Source of the DNA: Humulus lupulus
Taxonomy: Eukaryota; Streptophyta; Magnoliopsida; Rosales; Cannabaceae
Assembly: GCF_963169125.1 (NCBI RefSeq)
Contig: NC_084797.1
Location: forward strand, 87,639,868-87,703,867
Direction: 5' to 3'
DNA length: 64,000 nucleotides
The notes under the pieces were generated by a model. The model made no database searches. It was not told the origin of the DNA and worked only from the letters and a program-made list of their open reading frames with translations. Both the position numbers and the translations under genes were made by a program. Positions 30,679 through 41,866 of the stretch are shown here, piece by piece (position 1 is the first letter of the stretch; each line of letters begins with the position of its first letter).

Positions 30679-32445
30679 ATGACACAAAATCCAGCGAAAA
30701 ATGCAAGCAATAATATTCCGCCACCTGAGGTTCCGAATCTACAAATGCAAGCATTAATTGGGGAGATGCGAAGGATGATGAGGGAGGAGTGTGAACAAAT
30801 ACATGAGAGGTTGGATAGGGTAGAAGAGGGAACACAACGGAGGCCACGGAGGAATAGGGTGTACCAAAGGGAGGATGAGAATGAAGGGGATTTGGAAGGA
30901 TTAGTTTCTGATGAAGAGTTTGATAGGATGTCGGCGGGTAACCATAGGAGGTATGGTCGGGATAGAGAAGCTAGGAACCAGGTAGATGATTATTTAGGAA
31001 ATATCAAGATGAGAATTCCAGCATTTCAGGGGAAGAGCGATCCTGAAGCATACCTTGAGTGAGAGAAGAAGATGGAGTTGGTTTTCGATTGTCACAACTA
31101 CTCTGACACGAAGAAGGTAAAACTAGCTGCCATTGAATTTACTGATTATGCTATTGTTTGGTGGGATCAGTTGTGCATCAACAGGAGGCGAAATGGAGAT
31201 CGTGCCATTGACACTTGGGAGGCTATGAAGAGGGTGATGAGGCGACGGTTTGTACCATCTCATTATTATCGAGATCTCTTCCTTAAGTTGCAGGGTCTTC
31301 ATCAAGGTTCCAAGAGTGTTGATGAGTATTATAAGGAGATGGAGATGGCTATGATTAGAGCCAATGTGGAAGAGGATCGGGAGGCAACAATGGCAAGGTT
31401 TTTAAATGGGTTGAATCGAGAGATTGCTAATCCAATTGAGCTACACCATTATGTGGAATTGGAGGATTTGGTGCATATGGCAATCAAAGTTGAGAGGCAG
31501 CTCAAGAGGGGTAGTACAAGTTCAAAGCCAAGACCGAGCCCACACAATTCAAGTGCAACACCTTGGCGGTCGAACTATCCAAAGAAGGAAGAAGACCAAC
31601 CTACTTCATCCTTTACACCAAAATCAGCCACCACAGCCACGATCCCTCAAGGTAAAACAGCCCCTACTTCGTCCCGTTCTAGTGAGATAAAGTGTTTCAA
31701 ATGTCAGGGGCGAGGACACATAGCTAGCCAATGTCCAAACAAGAGAGTTATGGTGATTCGAGAAAGTGGCGAGCTCATTTCTGAAGATGAAGATGATCTT
31801 GCTGACGTGCCACCATTGGAAGATGCTTCTATCGATGATGAAGAGTATGGGCCAGAATCTGGTGAGATGCTTGCACTAGTCACACGACGAGCCTTGAATT
31901 TGCAAGCAAAAGAAGAGGAAGAAGAGGTGCAGCGGGAGAACATCTTTCACACTCGTTGTCATGTGAAAGACAAGGTATGTAGTGTGATTATTGATGGAGG
32001 TAGTTGTACTAACGTTGCTAGTTCTTCCATGGTTGAGAAGCTAGGGCTCCCAACGCTTAAACATCCTCGTCCATACAAGTTGCAGTGGTTGAATGATAGT
32101 GGTGAAGTGAGGGTTACAAAACAGGTGCTGGTATCATTTCGAATTGGCAAGTATGAGGATGAGGTATTGTGCGATGTGGTTCCCATGCAACCTGGACACC
32201 TCCTTCTAGGAAGGCCTTGGCTATTTGATCGGCGAGTCCAGCATGATGGCTTCACCAACAAGTACTCATTCACGTTCCGTCAACGAACAATCACTCTAGC
32301 TCCATTGACGCCAAAGCAAGTATATGAAGACCAAGTGAGGTTGCAAAAATTGAGTGATAAAAAAATATTGAGTGAGCAAAAGAAGGAGAGTGAAAAGATG
32401 AATGAGAGTGAGAAAAAAGAGAGACAAAGAGGAGAAAAGGGTTGA
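30679..32445 (+). pseudogene. Gag-protease of G1 (one nonsense codon)
   Basis: Starts MTQNPAKNAS at the ATG after the leader; G2 has the same start. One in-frame TGA at 31060-31062 stands where G2 has Trp (YLEWEKKMEL), a TGG to TGA change; otherwise open to 32445. The Gag core is near residues 115-290 (FQGKSDPEAYLE, AIVWWDQLCINRR, RFVPSHYYRDL), then an intact CCHC knuckle CFKCQGRGHIASQC, an acidic linker, and the protease VCSVIIDGGSCTNVAS with LLGRPWLFDRRV. The C-terminal tail is Lys/Glu/Ser-rich (KKESEKMNESEKKERQ). Confidence 0.9.
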
Positions 32446-32932
32446 ATCAAGTGAGCGAGAAAAGAAAGAGAAGAGTTCGATCAATGAGGGAAAATTAGAG
32501 AGAAAACAGAATAATTTTTATGCAAAAAAAAGTGAGGTTAAGGAGGCTCTTTTAAACACTAACCAACTTGATGCTCACAAAGGTCGTCACAAGCAGGTTT
32601 TTGACCCCGGTGATTGGGTATGTGTACACATGAGGAAAGAGCGAGTCCCAGCACAAAGACGTTCCAAATTGCTACATCGAGGAGATGGTCCGTTTCAAGT
32701 GCTAGAAAGGATCAATGACAATGCCTACAGACTCGATTTACCAGGTGAGTATACTGTTAGTGCTACTTTTAATGTTTCTGATTTGAGTCCCTTTGATGCA
32801 GGTGAAGATTTGAGGACAAATCCTTCTCAAGAGGGGGGGAATGATGAGGACACCAAGACTAAAGATCCAAGTCTAGTTCCAGTTGTTCTGGTGCCGAGGG
32901 CGCGAGCCAAAAGACTCAGTTTAGGAGCTTGA
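32402..32932 (+). CDS. Fusion tail: linker plus integrase C-terminal domain of G1
   Basis: A frame overlapping the end of Gag-PR encodes a charged linker (FYAKKSEVKEALLNTNQL) joined directly to DAHKGRHKQVFDPGDWV and GDGPFQVLERINDNAYRLDLPG, the GPY/F-type end of a Gypsy integrase. In complete elements of this lineage RT, RNase H and most of integrase lie between these two parts. The last codons run into the 3' LTR (NDEDTKTKDPS). Whether the tail is translated, for instance by frameshifting from Gag-PR, is unknown. Confidence 0.75.
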   Translation: MRVRKKRDKEEKRVESSEREKKEKSSINEGKLERKQNNFYAKKSEVKEALLNTNQLDAHKGRHKQVFDPGDWVCVHMRKERVPAQRRSKLLHRGDGPFQVLERINDNAYRLDLPGEYTVSATFNVSDLSPFDAGEDLRTNPSQEGGNDEDTKTKDPSLVPVVLVPRARAKRLSLGA

Positions 32933-33464
32933 TGAGTCTTATTGTATTTGGTCATCTTGTATTTTTTTTATTTAGTCTTTGCTTATTTTGTGAAAAGTCA
33001 AACACTTGACTTGTGTGAGTCCAAGAGTCCTTTTGTCCTTAATATTCGGTTTTTCATTAGGAAGACAAAGGGTTGTCTTTATTTGTTGGTTTTCATTACG
33101 AAGACAAAATGTTGTCTTTATTTTTCGATTTTTAGGAAGACAAAGGGGCTTGTCTTGATGTATTTTTCGGCTATATAAGGCCTTGAAAACTTTTGGAAAA
33201 ATCAGATTTTGATGAAATGAAAATTTGTGAGTTTTCTTCTTGAGTTCTTGAAGAGACTATCCGAACTTATCAAGGGTATCCCTTGTGGCGTTCAATCCGA
33301 CTTATCAAACAGATTCCCATCCTCGTTTGTGGTGTCTTCCTCATACCAAGGTTCGTGCTTTGCTAAGCATAGGGTCGCGGTTTACCATTCCAAATTTCGT
33401 GTGTTCTTGGTGGTTGCCATATTTGGTGTCGGGTTTCATCACAGCGTTGGTGTGGTTCGTATCA
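32842..33464 (+). repeat. 3' LTR of G1
   Basis: Equal in length to the 5' LTR; differences include A/C in GGTGACGAGG versus GGTGCCGAGG and several C/T changes. Confidence 0.95.
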
Positions 33465-33469
33465 AATTA

Positions 33470-34236
33470 ATTCTTAATTAATTAATTACACATAATTAAA
33501 CAATAATTATGTTTGATACATAGAAAAATATTTTACTTATCACATAAGTCCTTTTTGCCCATTTTTGCATTTGCCTTTGACATTGATTGTTTGAGCCATT
33601 TCGGGGACCATGGACCTATAACATTAAGCTCCAATAAATTGAAACTAAATAATTAAACTCTTTAATTATAATAGTTAATTTATTAATTATGATATTACTC
33701 CACTATAAATTCAGAATTGCACTCTTTATGTTATAGATATACTTTTACATAAATCTTTTTCTTAAGTCGTCCATTGATATAACCATCTTCAATAGTTCAA
33801 CCCTCTAATTAATTAGTTCATAAATTAGAATGGGAGAATTACCATTTAACTTTTCTAATTTACTTCTTATTCCTTAAGTACCATTAATTCACTAATGAAT
33901 AATTAATCTATAATCTAATTATAGATTTGAGCTCAAAATCATTAAGTTCCAGAATTAACCCTTAAGGGAACTAATATACGATTCGTTAGGAAAGATTAGA
34001 TTCCGTATTGTTGATACATTGTTCCCAGCCATCCATGATATTAAATCTCCAAAACAAAAGTCATTAGCCTCATTCTTTGAAGAGACCTTAACGAATGAAT
34101 CAAAAGATTTAATAAACATGAACAGGAGTTCATGAACACTCAGGATTTAGGTTGATCTATAAATGAACATCAGTTATGATATGAATTACAAGTCTTTATT
34201 GTTAAATGGTTTTTGGATAAAGACTTTAATTCATAT
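33470..34236 (-). other. Copia LTR sequence between G1 and G2
   Basis: Matches 56764 to about 57530 of the intact Copia LTR; AT-rich, no gene. Confidence 0.9.
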
Positions 34237-34900
34237 TGATACGAACCACACCAACGATTGTGGTGAAACCCGACACCAAATATGGCAGCCACCAAGAACA
34301 CACGAAATTTGGTATGAAGAACCGCGACCCAATGCTTAGCCAAGCACGAACCTTGGTATGAGGAAGACGCCACAAACGGGGATAGGAATCCGTTTGATAA
34401 GTCGGATTGAACGCCACAAGGAATACCCTTGATAAGTTCCAATAGTCTCTTCAAGAACTCAAGAAGAAAAACCTCTCAATTTTCATTTCATAATAATATG
34501 ATTTTTCCAAATGTTTTCAAGGCCTTATATAGCCAAAAATTACATCAAGACAAGCCCCTTTGTCTTCCTAAAAACCGAAAATTAAAGACAACCTTTTGTC
34601 TTCCTAATGAAAACCGAAAAATAAAGACAAGCCTTTTGTCTTCCTAATGAAAACCGAAAAAAATAAAGACAAGCCTTTTGTCTTCCTAATGAAAACCGAA
34701 AAATAAAGAAAAAGGACTCTTGGACTCACACAAGTCAAGTGTTTGACTTTTCACAAAAAAAACAAAGACTAAATAAAAAATACAAGATGACAAAATACAA
34801 TAAGACTCATCAAGCTCCTAAACTGAGTCTTTTGGCTCGCGCCCTCGTCACCAGACCAACTAGAACTAGACTTGGATCTTTAGTCTTGGTGTCCTCATCA
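34237..34900 (-). repeat. 3' LTR of G2
   Basis: TGATACGAACCACACC to GTGTCCTCATCA on the plus strand, followed by the complement of the polypurine tract (TTCCCCCCCTCTTGAG). It has one more copy of the GGAAGACAAA..GTCTTTA-type short repeat than the LTRs of G1. Confidence 0.93.
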
Positions 34901-35220
34901 TTCCCCCCCTCTTGAGAAGGATTTGTCCTCAAATCTTCACCTGCATCAAAAGGACTCAAATCAGAAACATTAAAAGTAGCACTAACAGTATACACACCTG
35001 GTAAATCGAGTCTGTAGGCATTGTCATTGATCCTTTCTAGCACTTGAAATGGACCATCTCCTCGAGGTAGCAATTTGGAACGTCTTTGTGCTGGGAAACG
35101 CTCTTTCCTCATGTGTACCCATACCCAATCACCAGGGTCAAAAACCTGCTTGTGACGACCCTTGTTAGCATCAAGTTGGTTAGTGTTTAAAAGAGCCCTT
35201 AACCTCACTTTTTTTTGCAT
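34810..35220 (-). CDS. Integrase C-terminal tail of G2
   Basis: 136 residues: LRALLNTNQLDANKGRHKQVFDPGDWVWVHMRKERFP, then GDGPFQVLERINDNAYRLDLPG and NVSDLSPFDAGEDLRTNP. The joint NQLDA(N/H)KGRHKQVF is the same as in G1. Confidence 0.8.
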   Translation of the reverse strand: MQKKVRLRALLNTNQLDANKGRHKQVFDPGDWVWVHMRKERFPAQRRSKLLPRGDGPFQVLERINDNAYRLDLPGVYTVSATFNVSDLSPFDAGEDLRTNPSQEGGNDEDTKTKDPSLVLVGLVTRARAKRLSLGA

Positions 35221-35302
35221 AAAAATTATTTTGTTTTCTCTCTAATTTTCCCTCATTGATCGAACTCTTCTCTTTCTTTTCTCTCTCACTTGATTCGACC
35301 CT

Positions 35303-37045
35303 TTACTCTCTTTGTCTCTCTTTTTTCTCACTCTCATTCATCTTTTCACTCTCCTTCTTTTGCTCACTCAATTTTTTTTTATCACTCAATTTTTGCAACC
35401 TCACTTGGTCTTCATATACTTGCTTTGGCGTCAATGGAGCTAGAGTGATTGTTCGTTGACGGAATGTGAATGAATACTTGTTGGTGAAGCCGTCATGCTG
35501 CACCCGCCGATCAAATAGCCAAGGCCTTCCTAGAAGGAGGTGTCCAGGTTGCATGGGAACCACATCACACAACACCTCATCTTCATACTTGCCAATTCGA
35601 AATGAGACTAGCACCTGATTTGTAACCCTCACTTCACCACTATCATTCAGCCATTGCAATTTGTATGGACAAGGATGCCTAAGCGTTGTAAGCCCCAGCT
35701 TGGCAACCATGGAAGCACTAGCAACATTAGTACAACTACCTCCATCAATAATGACACTGCATACCTTGTCTCTCACATGACAACGAGTGTGAAAGATGTT
35801 CTCTCGCTGCACCTCTTCTTCCTCTTCTTTTGCTTGCAAGTTTAAGGCTCGTCTTGTGACTAGTGCAAGCATTTCACCAGATTCTGGCCCATACTCTTCA
35901 TCATCGATAGAAGCATCTTCCAATGGTGGCATGTCAGCAAGATCATCTTCATCTTCAAAATCGAGCTCGCCACTTTCTCGAATCACCATAACTCTCTTGT
36001 TTGGACATTGGCTAGCTATGTGTCCTCGCCCCTGATATTTGTAACACTTTATCTCACTAGAACGGGATGAAGTAGGGGCTGTTTTACCTTGAGGGATTGT
36101 GGCTGTGGTGGCTGGTTTTGGTGTAAAGGATGAAGTAGGTTGGTCTTCTTTCTTTGGATAGTTCGACTGCCAAGGTGTTGCACTTGAATTTTGTGGGATT
36201 TGTCTCGGATTTGAACTTGTACTACCCCTCTTGAGCTGCGTCTCAACTTTGATTGCCATATGCACCAAATCTTCTAATTCCACATAATGGTGTAGCTCAA
36301 TTGGATTAGTAATCTCTCGGTTCAACCCATTCAAAAACCTTGCCATTGTCGCCTCCCGATCCTCTTCCACATTGGCTCTAATCATAGCAATCTCCATATC
36401 TTTGTAATACTCATCAACACTCTTGGAACCTTGACGAAGACCCTGCAACTTAAGGTATAGATCTCGATAATAATGAGATGGTACAAACCGTTGCCTCATC
36501 ACCCTCTTCATAGCCTCCCAAGTGTCAATGGCACGATCTCCATTTCGCCTCCTATTGATGCACAACTGATCCCACCAAACAATAGCATAATCAGTAAATT
36601 CAATGACAGCTAGTTTTACCTTCTTCATGTCAGAGTAGTTGTGACAATCGAAAACCAACTCCATCTTCTTCTCCCACTCAAGGTATGCTTCAGGATCGCT
36701 CTTCCCCTGAAATGCTGGAATTCTCTTCTTGATATTTCCTAAATAATTATCTACCTGGTACCTAGCTTCTCTATCCCGACCATACCTCCTATGGTTACCC
36801 GCCGACATCCTATCAAACTCTTCATCAGAAACTACCCCTTCATTCTCATCCTCCCTTTGGTACACCCTATTCCTTCGTGGCCTCCGTTGTGTTCCCTCTT
36901 CTACACTATCCAACCTCTCATGTATTTGTTCACACTCCTCCCTCAACATCCTCCTCATCTCCCCCATTAAAGCTTCAATTTGTAGGTTTGGAACTGTAGG
37001 TGGTGGAGTGTCTTTGCCTGCATTTCTTTCTGTATTTTGTGACAT
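35303..37045 (-). CDS. Gag-protease of G2 (intact reading frame)
   Basis: 580 codons with no stop, from MSQNTERNAGKD to a Lys/Glu-rich tail. Gag core at residues about 115-280 (FQGKSDPEAYLEWEKKMELVF, WWDQLCINRRRNGDRA). The zinc knuckle reads CYKYQGRGHIASQC: the second Cys of CX2C is Tyr, so zinc binding is probably damaged. The protease holds VCSVIIDGGSCTNVASASMV near residue 440. As the 5' LTR is gone, there is no LTR promoter in front of it. Confidence 0.88.
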   Translation of the reverse strand: MSQNTERNAGKDTPPPTVPNLQIEALMGEMRRMLREECEQIHERLDSVEEGTQRRPRRNRVYQREDENEGVVSDEEFDRMSAGNHRRYGRDREARYQVDNYLGNIKKRIPAFQGKSDPEAYLEWEKKMELVFDCHNYSDMKKVKLAVIEFTDYAIVWWDQLCINRRRNGDRAIDTWEAMKRVMRQRFVPSHYYRDLYLKLQGLRQGSKSVDEYYKDMEIAMIRANVEEDREATMARFLNGLNREITNPIELHHYVELEDLVHMAIKVETQLKRGSTSSNPRQIPQNSSATPWQSNYPKKEDQPTSSFTPKPATTATIPQGKTAPTSSRSSEIKCYKYQGRGHIASQCPNKRVMVIRESGELDFEDEDDLADMPPLEDASIDDEEYGPESGEMLALVTRRALNLQAKEEEEEVQRENIFHTRCHVRDKVCSVIIDGGSCTNVASASMVAKLGLTTLRHPCPYKLQWLNDSGEVRVTNQVLVSFRIGKYEDEVLCDVVPMQPGHLLLGRPWLFDRRVQHDGFTNKYSFTFRQRTITLAPLTPKQVYEDQVRLQKLSDKKKLSEQKKESEKMNESEKKERQRE

Positions 37046-37900
37046 GATTGAAAATCTGCAAAAAAATAAGGTTAGAAAAAGACCTCACCACACTCCCTCA
37101 CGTGTTTTCACTCAAAAATTGTCACTCAAGTCCACTTGTGTTTCACTCAACTTTGATGGCTTTTACCCTCAAATAAGCTCACACCTCTGCCTTTTTCCAC
37201 GCGTATTCTTCTTTAAGTTCTTTCAAAACTAATCACACAATATCATGGAGGATTCAAGTAGCAAATCAAACTAGAACAAACCAAACGAACCTAGAAAAAC
37301 TGATGAAAAATGACGAAAAATGATGATTTTTGGATCACTTGTGTGGGGTTTTGGCCAAAAGGCCTCTAGACCATAGGGAACAAGAATAGAACAAAAAAAT
37401 TTAAGAGAGGTTTCCAGACTCTTTTTTTTTTTTTTTTTAGAGTTCGGATCCCCTTGAAATTTCCTTTTCTTTCTTCCTTTTTGTTTTTTTATCTCTCAAA
37501 TTTGATAACCCAGATACTCAATTTTTGAAAAGAAAAATTTTGAACACCAAAGAACCAATCCGAAAACCAAGCAAAATGTGGTACTATAACAGATTCAAGA
37601 ACACTCCCAATAACAGAAAACCAATATTCCCAAAATCCAATTTGTGATTCAACCAATAAGATCAAAACCAAAATAATTTGTGGCACTATAACAGTCTCGG
37701 ATTCCACAACAAATAAAGGAACCAATTGAAACCAGGGACACAATTGAAACAAGGGAATTATCAATACCAATTTCGGATTTCACAACAAGAACAAGAGAAA
37801 CCCAAGGCAAAATTCAGATTTCAAAACAAAACAGCAAGAGAAACTCAATGACAATTCAGATTCCACAATTAGAACAAGAGATTCCACAATGAAAATTCAG
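37046..37900 (-). other. Leader remnant of G2
   Basis: About 855 bp matching the G1 leader in reverse, with a poly-T run (37423-37438) opposite the poly-A/GA tract of G1. No gene. Confidence 0.75.
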
Positions 37901-38299
37901 TCCATGTCATATATAATCATATTATATAAAGCACCTTTACCGAGATGTCTTACCACATCAATAATCCGAATCTAGATTATTTGTATCATTATGATACTCA
38001 GTAAACCGTACTTAAAGCTCCAATTAAAGAATTCCATAACTTTAATTTGTTGTTGTTGACTATTTTTATTCATTCATGTGATCTTAATTCTCTCGTACTA
38101 ATACAAGATCACATCCTCAATAATGAATATGGAATTTTTCTGATATTTACAAAATTATTCAAACAATAATTTAACAATCTAAATATGACAATAATAATAA
38201 AACATTGTATTTATTTATTCACAGAAAAAACAAATGTCTTTACATGCTTTTAGGACACACTCCTAACAATCTCCCACTTGTACTTAAAGCAAGTGAGGC

Positions 38300-40940
38300 A
38301 TTTCTCTCAATCCCATATTATGTACATGACCCTCGAATTGCTTTGCTGGAAGTGTCTTCGTGAACGGGTCCGCCAGGTTGTGTTCTGATACGACTTCAGA
38401 ATGGACACATCTCCTTTATGTACGATTTCTTTGACTAACTGGTATTTGCGCTCTATATGCTTTCCCCTCTTGTGGCTTCTTGGTTCTTTAGAATTGGCCA
38501 CTGCTCTACTGTTGTCACAGTAAAGAACAAGTGGTTTCTCCACTTCTGGAACAACTTTCAGATCGGAGTAGAACCTTTTGAGTCACAGAGCCTCCATAGC
38601 TGCTTCACAAGCCGCTATATACTCGACTTCCATGGTGGAGTCTGCAATGCTGGTTTGCTGAATGCTTTTCTAGACTAATGCTCCTCCTCCAAGAATAAAC
38701 ACTGATTCAGAAGTCAATTTCTGACTATCTCTTTCTGATTGAAAATCAGAATCAGTGTAACCAGTGGGGTTCAGGTCTCCACCTGAATATACTAGCATAT
38801 AGTTTCTCTAGTATTTCTAAGATACTTGAGAATATTCTTCACTGCAATCCAGGATTGGATTGATAATGGCTGACTATCCTTACTGCATAACAAATGTCAG
38901 GTCTTATACACACGTACATCAGACTGCCTCCTGCTGAGGCATAGGGATACTGTCTCATGATTTCCTTTTCTTGAGGTGTTTTGAGACACTACTCTTTGGA
39001 AAGGAATACTCTAGAATGGGTTGGCATATCACTCTTTTTGGAGTTTTGCTTAGTAAAGCGTTCTAGCACCTTATCAATATAAGTTGCTTGAGACAGTGCC
39101 TAAGTTTTGTTCTGTCTATCTCTAAGACTCTTAATGCCCAGAACATACTTGGCTTCTCCCAAATCTTACATTTGGAATTGTTAACTAACCAGCTCTTTAC
39201 ATTTGATAATGTCTCTACATCATTCTCAATGAGTAGGATATTATCAACATAAAGAACGAGGAATACTACTATACCATCTTTGATTTGTTTATAGGCACAA
39301 GGATCGTCAACATTTTGTTCAACAACCAAATGTTTTTCTTGTGTCATCAAATCTAAAATTCCAAGATCTAGACGCTTGTTTGAGTCCATGAATGGACCTA
39401 AGAAGCTTGCAAACCTTTTGCTCTTGATCTTTTAATTCAAACCCTTCTGGTTGAGACATGTAAATGGTTTTGTCAAGGCAGCCATTCAGAAAAGGTGCTT
39501 TGACATCCATTTGTCAGATCTCTTAATCCATGCACGCAGCTATAGACAAGAGTATACAAATGGATTTTAGCATGCCTAATGGAGAAAATGTTTCTTCATA
39601 GTCAACCCCTCTTACAGGAGAAAAGGTTTCTTCATAGTCAACCCCTTCTTTCTGTGTGTAACCTTTGGCTACAGGCCTTGCTTTGAAAGTCTCTACTTTC
39701 CCATTCGCTCCTCTTTTCTTCCTGAATATCCACTTGCAACCAATGGGTTTGATATTCTCAGGTGGATTTTCAAGAACCCAGACAGAATTGGAACACATCT
39801 ATTCCATTTCTTGGTTCATGGCTTCTTGCCATTTTTCCTTGTCAGAATGATTCATTGCATTTTCAAATGTCAATGGATCGTCTTTGTTTGTGTCAAACAC
39901 AAGCATTTGAACTTCGTGTTCACAGTACGTGGGTTACTTACTAACCCTCCCACTACAATGAAGTTCTCTACTATTCTGACTAGAACTAGCAGTTTCCTCT
40001 TGCCGTTTTTCATTGGTTATTGCTAGTGAATTTGCGACTTTATTTGAGACCATCTCCTCCAGTACAACCTTACTGCGAGGTTTGTGGTTATTAACATAGT
40101 CATATTCAAGAAAAGTTGCATTTTTCAATACAAATGTTTTATTTTCTTTTGGACTATAGAATATTCCACCTCTAGCCTCTTTGGAATATCCCACAAACAT
40201 ACATGCTTCAGAGCGTGTTTCCAACTTCCCGGTCTTCCTATTTGAGCACGTATGCATGACACCTCCAAATTATAAAATGGTGTAAACTAAGTTTACAACC
40301 ATTCCATAATTCTATGGATGTCTTTTGGACAGACTAAGGTGGAACATCATTCAATGTGTATAGAACACATTGAATCGTATAGCCCCTGAATGACAGAGGT
40401 AATGACGAGAAAACTCATCATTCATCTAACCATATCTAATAACGTTCTATTCCGACTTTCTGAAACATCATTTTACTGTGTTGTTTCAGGTGTAGTGAGT
40501 TGGAATTGAATGCCATGCTCACGTTGATGGTTCTTGAATTCACAGTCCAAGTACTCTTTTCCTCGATCAGATCGAAGTGCTTTTTAGTGATTTACCTAAT
40601 TGCTTTTCAGCCTCTGCTTGAAATTCTTTGAACTTTCCAAAAGTCTCAGATTTTCTTTGCATTAATTAAAGGTAACCATATCTTGAATAATCGTCAATGA
40701 AAGTGACGAAATATTCACAACCTCCTCTTGCTTGTACATTAAGTGGATCGCTAAGATCCATGTGTACTAGCTGAAGTGGTTCTGTGGCTCTTGAACCTTT
40801 AACAAAGAAAGGTCTCTTGGTCATTTTGCCTTCTAGACAGGATTTATAAGCAGGGAGAGATCCAATAAATGGTTCTCCTAAAGGACTATCCTTTACAAGC
40901 CTATTTATTCTGTCTAGACCAATATGGTCCAATCTCAAGT
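38300..40940 (-). pseudogene. Decayed Copia pol: integrase, RT, RNase H
   Basis: Minus strand, from right to left: integrase near 40666-40938 (CLEGKMTKRPFFVKGSRATEPLQL, LVHMDLSDP, VTFIDDYSRYGYL); a post-integrase segment at 39934-40257 (ACMFVGYSKEARGG); RT start at 39523-39798 ([44 protein letters not shown], with a duplicated VDYEETFSP block); RT middle 39319-39510 (MDVKAPFLNGCLDKTIYMSQPEGF); and 39063-39389 (CAYKQIKDGIVVFLVLYVDNILLIEND; the catalytic YVDD is YVDN). RNase H at 38307-38543 (LVLYCDNSRAVANSKEPRSHKRGKHIERKY). Frames shift and stop repeatedly; it cannot be functional. Confidence 0.88.
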
Positions 40941-41500
40941 GTCACAGATATGTTTCACTATCGGAATCAGTTTAATAGATCTAGGATTAGTTGTTTTTAA
41001 ATAATTCAAAAATTATAAAAATTTGTCATTCAATATAAGTATGTAAACTTTGTTTATCCCAATGCATTTGCATAACAAATAAATAGATAATATCTTTAAA
41101 TAATAACTACTTTATTAATAAAATAAATAAATGTTATGCAAAAATAGAAATAAGTTTCCAAACATTAATAATCAAAATTATTAACAATAAACTAAATTTT
41201 TAGACTGTAGTTTTCTTTGTTTAAAGAAATCTAAAATTTCTAAAACAAAATAAAGAAATTTAAATTGTTCAACTAACAATAAAATTACTAAATAAAAACT
41301 ATTGCTCTTCAACTTCTCCAGCTCCTTACTTGCTACCAAAATCCTCATCAGTCTCTTCCTCCTTTTCAGGGTTCTGATTCTGCAAAAGGAAAGACAAAAG
41401 AAAAATAGATTAGTGGCATATATTTTGAATCTACTATTCAAAAAATTTGAATCTGATATTCATAATCTTTGAATCAATTATTCAAAGTTGAAAAATATAT

Positions 41501-41866
41501 CTAAATCTTATTTACCTTTTTCGTTTGAGATAAACGATGACACTCAGCATAGACTTCCTCTGTCATTGCTCGCCACATCTCATAGGCTGAGTCATAGTGT
41601 ATATATTTTTCCTTTGTTTCATCAGGCATGGTGGAAAGCATGCAATAACGTGCCATACGATCGGATTTCATCCAATCTGCATATTTTTCTTCTGCTTCAT
41701 AGCTAGTAGCCAGAGGTGGTTCTGTTGGAGGTTTTTCACAGACAGTTGACATCATCTTCTTATAAGAAAAAATAGTCAACATGACTCGAAACCAGTATTT
41801 CATATTTCCAGGTTCAAAAACCAAGGATTTGAGAAAGGCATCGGTATGTGATTCACCAATAGACAT
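41501..41866 (-). pseudogene. Copia Gag fragment
   Basis: From MSIGESHTDAFLKSLVF through YWFRVMLTIF to YDSAYEMWRAMTEEVYAECHRLSQ, then a stop at KVNKI. Only about 120 residues of Gag are recognisable. The 560 bases between it and integrase (40941-41500) show no clear zinc knuckle or protease. Confidence 0.75.

Larger units (their letters stand above)
28698..33464 (+). mobile_element. G1: non-autonomous Gypsy element encoding Gag-protease and an integrase tail
   Basis: Two 623-bp LTRs (28698-29320, 32842-33464), TSD AATTA (28693-28697 and 33465-33469), PBS TGGTATCAGAGC at 29323-29334 and polypurine tract AAGAGGGGGGGA near 32829-32840. LTRs differ at about 10 positions by eye (1.6 %). Inside is only a Gag-PR frame and the last part of integrase; RT, RNase H and the integrase core are absent. 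The coding style (IIDGGSC protease, GDGPFQVLERINDNAY tail) resembles Reina-type chromoviruses without a chromodomain. Confidence 0.93.
34237..37900 (-). mobile_element. G2: second G-family element, 5' end missing
   Basis: Minus strand, in the order 3' LTR (34237-34900, about 664 bp), polypurine tract, integrase tail, Gag-PR, part of the leader, then an abrupt end at 37900 against Copia LTR sequence. The PBS, 5' LTR and about 500 bp of leader are absent. Against the intact Copia LTR three bases (CGG) are missing at the junction and there is no duplication, so the 5' end was lost by deletion or never inserted. Confidence 0.9.
27928..38268 (-). repeat. 3' LTR of the Copia element, in three pieces
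   Basis: Pieces 27928-28697, 33470-34236 and 37901-38268; without G1 and G2 the LTR is about 1905 bp against 1871 bp for the other one. The extra length is largely a hairpin (28579-28600, arms CACATGCCTG/CAGGCATGTG) that is deleted in the right LTR. Terminal sequences TGTTGGTTTTTATTG and CACTCCTAACA agree between the two LTRs. Confidence 0.92.
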
